The translations under genes and the position numbers were made by a program. From Candidatus Thorarchaeota archaeon SMTZ1-45 (GTDB lineage: Archaea; Asgardarchaeota; Thorarchaeia; Thorarchaeales; Thorarchaeaceae), in the NCBI GenBank assembly GCA_001563335.1, contig LRSL01000092.1:1-36229 (forward strand): 36,229 bases of DNA, read 5' to 3'. The notes beneath the pieces are model-generated. The model did not search any database and was not told the origin of the DNA. It saw nothing but the letters and a program-made list of their open reading frames with translations. Each line of letters begins with the position of its first letter. Position 1 is the first letter of the stretch. Below, in pieces: positions 32,517-36,229 of this stretch.

Positions 32517-32838
32517 ATATCAATCAAAACTCCTACGAATACTGGGTTAAGTCTAGATGTTTCCGCCTCATTCTCACTACTAAGATACAATAAATTGCCC
32601 CTCATAGGCTGGATGTAAATTGGCGGTTATCCATCCGTCCTTCACCTGTTTTAGGCAGAAACTATGTCCTCACCTTTTTAATCTGTCGCAAAAGTGGCAG
32701 CATATGATTGAATGTTACTTTTGTGGAATCGCTATGTCGTAACGTTAAAATATACTCACTCTGGGTTCTCAATTGGTAGATTTGAACTACTTCTGATTTT
32801 GAATAATCAGCACAACCGCAGAAAAAAGGTGATGAAGA
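32517..32838. other. Divergent promoter region between pheS and the aRF1 gene
   Basis: A 322-base gap without a recognisable gene. A TTAAAATATACT box (32745-32756) faces the release-factor gene and predicts a leader of about 60 bases. On the minus strand an AATTTATTGT stretch (32587-32596) may be the pheS TATA box. No tRNA fold or T-box-like element was seen. Confidence 0.5.
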
Positions 32839-33918
32839 GTGTCCTTGGATCGATATAGGTTAAAGCGCAAAATTGAGAAGCTAAAAGCTTACCAAGGACG
32901 CCATAGCTCTTTCACAACAATCTATGTTCCACCTACAAAGAATCTTGTTGATGTCATTAGTTTTGTTAGAACTGAACTGGCTGGTGCAGATAATATCAAG
33001 AGTAAAGCAAATAGGAAGAATGTTTCAGACAACCTCACTGCAATTCTGAGCGAACTCACAAAGATCAGCGAAATCCCTGAGAATGGAATTGCGTTCTTTT
33101 ATGGGATTCAAGAGGAAGGAGGAACGAATGAAGAGATACGCGAGATCGTAATTCCACCTTCACCCATCTCACAGTTCTTCTACCTCTGCGGTCGTGAATT
33201 CGTAACAGATGAACTCGAATCCATGACTCAACCCAAAAGTTTGGTTGTGATTGTGTTGATTGAAGGTGGTAAGGTTACCATAGGCTATCTTCGTGGAAAA
33301 CACATGGAACTTGTTCGTGACGAGGATTTCTATATCATTGGCAAAACGAGAGCTGGTGGTCAAAGTGCAAAACGGTATTTGAGAATTCGTGAAGAAAAGA
33401 TGATGGAGTTCTTCAAATATGTTGGCCGTATTCTGAATGAGCTTCTCGTTGATAATCTGGATAATGTTGATGCAATTGTGTTGGGTGGTAACACCATTCG
33501 GTGTCAAGAGTTTTTAGAAAAAGGTGATTTGGACTATCGTTTAAGAGAGAAGATTGCAGAAACGATTATTCCCGTCAGTGTCATTGATGAAACAGGTCTC
33601 TATCAAGCAATGAAAGAAGCATCTCGAATTCTTCGAGAAACAGAGATCTATGCTGAACGGCAGACATGGGATAGCTTTATGGCTGATCTTATGAAGGGGC
33701 TCACTAATATAACATATGGTAAGGAGGAAGTAATGGAAGCACTTCGAAGCGGTCGTGTAGAAACTATCATGGTTTCAGAGGATCTTGCAGAACAGATGGA
33801 TGAATTATATGAAGAAACTTCAACTTATGGGACCCAACTTCTAGTTTTTTCAAATCAGACAGAATCCGGAGCGCAGCTAAAAGCGTTTGGTGGGATGGCT
33901 GCAAGGTTACGTTGGTAA
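32839..33918 (+). CDS. prf1: Peptide chain release factor aRF1
   Basis: 359 residues. Domain 1 holds the stop-codon motifs: NIKS in ADNIKSKANRKN and YxCxxxF in FYLCGREF. Domain 2 has GGQ in KTRAGGQSAKRY, which triggers peptide release. Domain 3 runs to the end (LKAFGGMAARLRW), and binds aRF3/EF1A and ABCE1 in relatives. The Cys-rich mini-domain found in domain 3 of many eRF1/aRF1 proteins is absent: the chain passes straight from IMVSEDLAEQ to TQLLVFSN. The length is close to short crenarchaeal forms rather than the ~415 of euryarchaea. GTG at 32839 has GGTGAT six bases upstream. One base separates it from the convergent gene. Confidence 0.94.
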   Translation: MSLDRYRLKRKIEKLKAYQGRHSSFTTIYVPPTKNLVDVISFVRTELAGADNIKSKANRKNVSDNLTAILSELTKISEIPENGIAFFYGIQEEGGTNEEIREIVIPPSPISQFFYLCGREFVTDELESMTQPKSLVVIVLIEGGKVTIGYLRGKHMELVRDEDFYIIGKTRAGGQSAKRYLRIREEKMMEFFKYVGRILNELLVDNLDNVDAIVLGGNTIRCQEFLEKGDLDYRLREKIAETIIPVSVIDETGLYQAMKEASRILRETEIYAERQTWDSFMADLMKGLTNITYGKEEVMEALRSGRVETIMVSEDLAEQMDELYEETSTYGTQLLVFSNQTESGAQLKAFGGMAARLRW

Positions 33919-33919
33919 T

Positions 33920-34507
33920 CTATCCTTTTGGTGGACTAGGCATACCTCTCAGTGTTTCGATATCTTCAATCCACTTAGCTAATTCAATACTTATACCATT
34001 GATATACTCTAGAAGTGCTTGCTGATACTTTCGTAAATGCTGCTGTTCGAGCTTCTGTGATTTCGATAAGAAGTCTTTCGAACGTCTTGGAAAACCAATC
34101 GACCATTGTTGAAGATTGAGTTCAGCCTTTCTATCCTCAAGTATCTTCTTGGCTATCCTGATTGTTCGCCGCTTGGAAATAAGGTCTTCAAGTAATTTCT
34201 GTAGAGTTATTGTTGCTGCAACAAGTTCCTTTGCATCTAGCTTTGTGTCTTGATCACGACTTGTATAATATACACGTTTGAGGTCTCTTTTAGCAGTCAT
34301 CACATGAGTTAGGAGTCTTGTCAATGAATGAACCATGGCACCTTTTTGTTGATTCTGTAACGTAAAAAGGTCTGTGTTGTTGTATTCCTTCGCACAACGG
34401 ATTTTATGTAAGAGAATAGTTGCATCGATCACTGCTATATGGACAGACTCTGCAGCGGTTTGCCTCATTAGTTGGCTTTGGCTTTCTTCCATTATACCAT
34501 ACTTCAT
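33920..34507 (-). CDS. Helical, coiled-coil protein of unknown function (third gene of the Cas4-like unit)
   Basis: 195 residues, family not recognised. It is rich in Leu, Lys, Gln and Arg with long helices (TLQKLLEDLISKRRTIRIAKKILEDRK; LEQQHLRKYQQALLEYING), and ends in MPSPPKG. Read from the first ATG (34507) it overlaps the nuclease-like gene by 104 bases in another frame, which is unusual. Starts at 34492, 34468 or a GTG at 34432 would shorten this, and Met58 (34336) would remove it. It follows the two Cas4-like half genes on the same strand and might be a partner of the nuclease. Confidence 0.6.
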   Translation of the reverse strand: MKYGIMEESQSQLMRQTAAESVHIAVIDATILLHKIRCAKEYNNTDLFTLQNQQKGAMVHSLTRLLTHVMTAKRDLKRVYYTSRDQDTKLDAKELVAATITLQKLLEDLISKRRTIRIAKKILEDRKAELNLQQWSIGFPRRSKDFLSKSQKLEQQHLRKYQQALLEYINGISIELAKWIEDIETLRGMPSPPKG

Positions 34508-35063
34508 CCAATCTCTGCAATTTTTTAAGCACCCTGTTTGGTTTGAATTTAATCACGAATGTTTTTCCATCACTACATCGCCAACACAGATTTGTTAATC
34601 TTTTAGCCAGACATCTCTTAGCTTTTTCTTGAAGACAATATATTATTACAAGTCTTGTTGATGAGCATGATACACCACCCTCAAGGAGGGCAAGTGCATA
34701 TAATCCTGCTTGAAACACATCTTCTGATCTTGCTTCTCGAGGAAGATATGTCATAGGAAATTTGCGTTCTATAATGCAGTCCAAAATTGGTGCTTCCTCC
34801 AAATGGAGAACTCCTCCATCGAGTCTGCCCATGTATCTGTGTCCCAAGGATTTTACAACTTCTTCAGAGAAGTAGTAATACTGATTGGTAACACCCCGAA
34901 TTGGTTTCATCCTAAGAAAATCTGATAGACTCCATTGAGCTGGAAGTGCTCTTTCTATTTTCCTTCTAGTGCTTGAAAATCCAATGCTTGGATATGATGC
35001 AAGAAAAAGAAAAACTCCAATGAAAATGACAATCATCATTATCAAAGTAACTAAATCTCTCAT
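34404..35063 (-). CDS. Membrane-anchored Cas4/RecB-type nuclease, C-terminal half
   Basis: 219 residues. An N-terminal membrane helix (~4-24) is followed by a PD-(D/E)XK nuclease core: Asp82 in MGRLDGG, Glu99-x-Lys101 in CIIERKF, and the RecB-type Gln118-xxx-Tyr122 in VFQAGLYALAL. The C-terminus has Cys204, Cys207 and Cys214 (CRVCPYSSDRC), the three-cysteine half of the Cas4 iron-sulfur site. The N-terminal cysteine and the SDL/GxxxH region normally found in Cas4 are missing here but occur in the next gene upstream. Cas4-type enzymes cut single-stranded DNA ends. ATG at 35063 lies 4 bases after the stop of the partner. Confidence 0.72.
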   Translation of the reverse strand: MRDLVTLIMMIVIFIGVFLFLASYPSIGFSSTRRKIERALPAQWSLSDFLRMKPIRGVTNQYYYFSEEVVKSLGHRYMGRLDGGVLHLEEAPILDCIIERKFPMTYLPREARSEDVFQAGLYALALLEGGVSCSSTRLVIIYCLQEKAKRCLAKRLTNLCWRCSDGKTFVIKFKPNRVLKKLQRLDEVWYNGRKPKPTNEANRCRVCPYSSDRCNYSLT

Positions 35064-35067
35064 ATAA

Positions 35068-35337
35068 TCACCAGAAGATCCACAAGAACCCCATAATCGA
35101 GGTCAGAATGATTATCAGCAGGGGCAAGAGCTTTCTCTCCGACCTCTCTCTATTTTCTCCCTTTGACTTCATGTTAATGTACTGGTGTAATTCATTTCCA
35201 GTAATGCTTGCCAAAGAATGGATGTCTCCAAACTGTTGCTTAAGATGCAGTCGATATTCACACTGATACTGTGTTCTCAAGTCTGATACATCTCGCATCT
35301 TGTAAAAAGGTCCTTTTTCAGCATCTGTCAACCTCAA
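35068..35337 (-). CDS. Cas4-like N-terminal half with C-terminal membrane helix
   Basis: 89 residues. DVSDLRTQYQCEYRLHL (16-32) matches the start of Cas4/RecB-type nucleases, where SDL, a Tyr and then a cluster Cys (here Cys26) are followed by Arg. Gly47-xxx-His51 (ITGNELHQYI) is the next family motif. The chain then becomes charged and ends in a membrane helix (~70-89, LLPLLIIILTSIMGFLW). The nuclease core is encoded by the next gene, 4 bases downstream in another frame. TTG at 35337 is the first start; TTG 35331 and ATG 35298 are possible. Either a true split protein or a frameshifted single gene. Confidence 0.68.
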   Translation of the reverse strand: MRLTDAEKGPFYKMRDVSDLRTQYQCEYRLHLKQQFGDIHSLASITGNELHQYINMKSKGENRERSERKLLPLLIIILTSIMGFLWIFW

Positions 35338-35465
35338 GGTTGGTCGTAGTAATGTTTTAGATAATCCTACAAAAGGACCACACCTCTGACCAAACAGTAG
35401 AGATTCACTTATATTCGAGTTTGAGGAGTTACATCAACAGGATTTCGCTACGGAGACAAATGCTG

Positions 35466-35888
35466 ATGTCAGACGAAACCTATGAAGGTGCTACTGCCGG
35501 AAAAGTACTAGTTTTTGATGAAAGTGAGACTGTAAAATTTCCAACAGCTTTTAAGAACGCTATGGGGACTGGTCAAGGTCTAATGGTGCTTGTACACAAA
35601 GACAGGCTCATTAAGATATTTCCTCTTGAGAGTGATGAAGTGTTATTTCTCAGTCTTGAGATTGGTAAATTAACCAACGACTTCTTGACTAAACTCTCTC
35701 AAATTTTCAAGAGGGCAGGTCTCGTTGATCTATTGTTCTCAACGGGAGTATGTCTCCGAGGAACAAGATGTTTCTATGAATGCTACTTCAATCCTGGACA
35801 ACTCAGTTCAGATATTTCAGAACTAGAAAACTCTCTCAAAGTTCTGGATGGAGTTCAAAGAGTCGTAATTGATCAAGTTTCAGTCTAA
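35466..35888 (+). CDS. Small protein with an ACT-like C-terminal domain
   Basis: About 140 residues. An N-terminal ~50-residue beta-rich part (GKVLVFDESETVKFPTAFKNA) looks somewhat like an AbrB-type swapped-hairpin unit. The C-terminal part (LEIGKLTNDFLTKLSQIFKRAG...VCLRGTRCFYECYFNP...LKVLDGVQRVVIDQV) has the beta-alpha-beta-beta-alpha-beta order of an ACT domain, a ligand-sensing fold. Neither call is certain. GGAG at 35452-35455 is well spaced from ATG 35466 (ATG 35460 and TTG 35421 also in frame), and a TTATATT box is at about 35409. It is divergent from the Cas4-like unit. Confidence 0.6.
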   Translation: MSDETYEGATAGKVLVFDESETVKFPTAFKNAMGTGQGLMVLVHKDRLIKIFPLESDEVLFLSLEIGKLTNDFLTKLSQIFKRAGLVDLLFSTGVCLRGTRCFYECYFNPGQLSSDISELENSLKVLDGVQRVVIDQVSV

Positions 35889-35932
35889 TTTGGGTTTCAA
35901 TTTCCTCACGCAGCAGCATTGGTGCATTTGAC

Positions 35933-36229
35933 ATGCAGGATATTGTCCAATTTATCATGGAGATGATTAGTCAAGGGTACCTAGGACTTTTCATCATCTG
36001 CTTTGCAATTAACATGATTCCTTTCCTGAGTCCTAGTAATATGGTCCTTGCGGGAGCTGCTGTATTGACCTTGTCTATTCTGACACCTATGGGACTAGTA
36101 GAAGCAGTCATCATAGGGATTATCGTTGCTATTACGGCCACACTGGCAAAACTAATCCATTTCTATGTTGTCCGGGGATCAAGAGCTATTCTCTCTGAAG
36201 AGCGCTTAAGGTCTCTTGACTCAGAAAAG
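35933..36229 (+). CDS. DedA/VTT-like membrane protein, partial (runs off window end)
   Basis: 99 codons are visible, open at the window edge. The first helix is amphipathic and hydrophobic (FIMEMISQGYLGLFIICF). NMIPFLSPSNMVLAGAA follows, a Pro-rich re-entrant segment like the FxxxxPxxPxE/S region of DedA (SNARE-associated/VTT) proteins, then a long hydrophobic stretch and a basic loop. DedA proteins are thought to move lipids or polyprenyl phosphates across the membrane. GGTG lies before the ATG at 35933. It starts 44 bases after the ACT-like gene on the same strand. Family call is tentative because the protein is cut. Confidence 0.6.
   Translation, partial: MQDIVQFIMEMISQGYLGLFIICFAINMIPFLSPSNMVLAGAAVLTLSILTPMGLVEAVIIGIIVAITATLAKLIHFYVVRGSRAILSEERLRSLDSEK

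Overview
The window looks like a piece of an Asgard-type archaeal chromosome, perhaps from a Thorarchaeota-like lineage; the exact lineage is an inference from gene content. The archaeal signs are topoisomerase VI, RadA, eukaryote-like PheS and PheT, a NIKS/GGQ release factor, a geranylgeranyl reductase, a coenzyme F420 glutamate ligase (CofE), TATA-type promoters, and a mix of leaderless and Shine-Dalgarno (SD) starts with many TTG and GTG codons. The Asgard signs are two Rab/Ras-like small GTPases and a Roadblock/LC7 protein in 8 kb, among proteins built from zinc ribbons, TPRs and coiled coils. No rRNA, tRNA, transposase or CRISPR array was recognised.

Layout. 1-4.1 kb: an MFS transporter followed by a PadR regulator and a HAAS-type membrane protein, then an M24 peptidase and a YkgJ-type cysteine-cluster protein. 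4.2-9.6 kb: a SERCA-like Ca2+ ATPase, a serine hydrolase, a 3-hydroxyacyl-CoA dehydrogenase and an ATC-hydrolase-family protein. 9.6-10.7 kb: a region with no long gene. It holds a run of tiny ORFs with tight spacing, three of which share a C-terminal motif, together with inverted repeats, GTCACA-type repeats and two back-to-back hairpins. It leads into a second MFS transporter (10.7-12.3 kb). 12.4-14.1 kb: a zinc-ribbon protein and cofE.

14.3-18.6 kb: topoisomerase VI. Subunit B has a large insertion in its ATPase domain. Subunit A has a 350-residue N-terminal extension made of histone H1-like Lys-rich tails and two RadA-like helix-hairpin-helix domains. 18.7-26.7 kb: an amidohydrolase, a zinc-ribbon/TPR protein, a PAP2-like membrane protein, a Roadblock protein, radA, geranylgeranyl reductase, purA and a membrane protein. 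26.7-29.2 kb: two small-GTPase modules, one followed by a four-helix membrane protein and the other by a two-CBS protein, with a coiled-coil/Pro-rich protein between them. 29.3-33.9 kb: pheS-pheT and the release factor aRF1.

33.9-35.3 kb: a three-gene set whose first two genes look like the two halves of a Cas4/RecB-type nuclease. Each half carries its own membrane helix, and the four iron-sulfur cysteines are divided between the two polypeptides. The window ends with an ACT-like protein and the start of a DedA-like membrane protein. The two best candidates for something undescribed are the short-peptide locus (9.7-10.7 kb) and the split membrane Cas4-like pair (34.4-35.3 kb).
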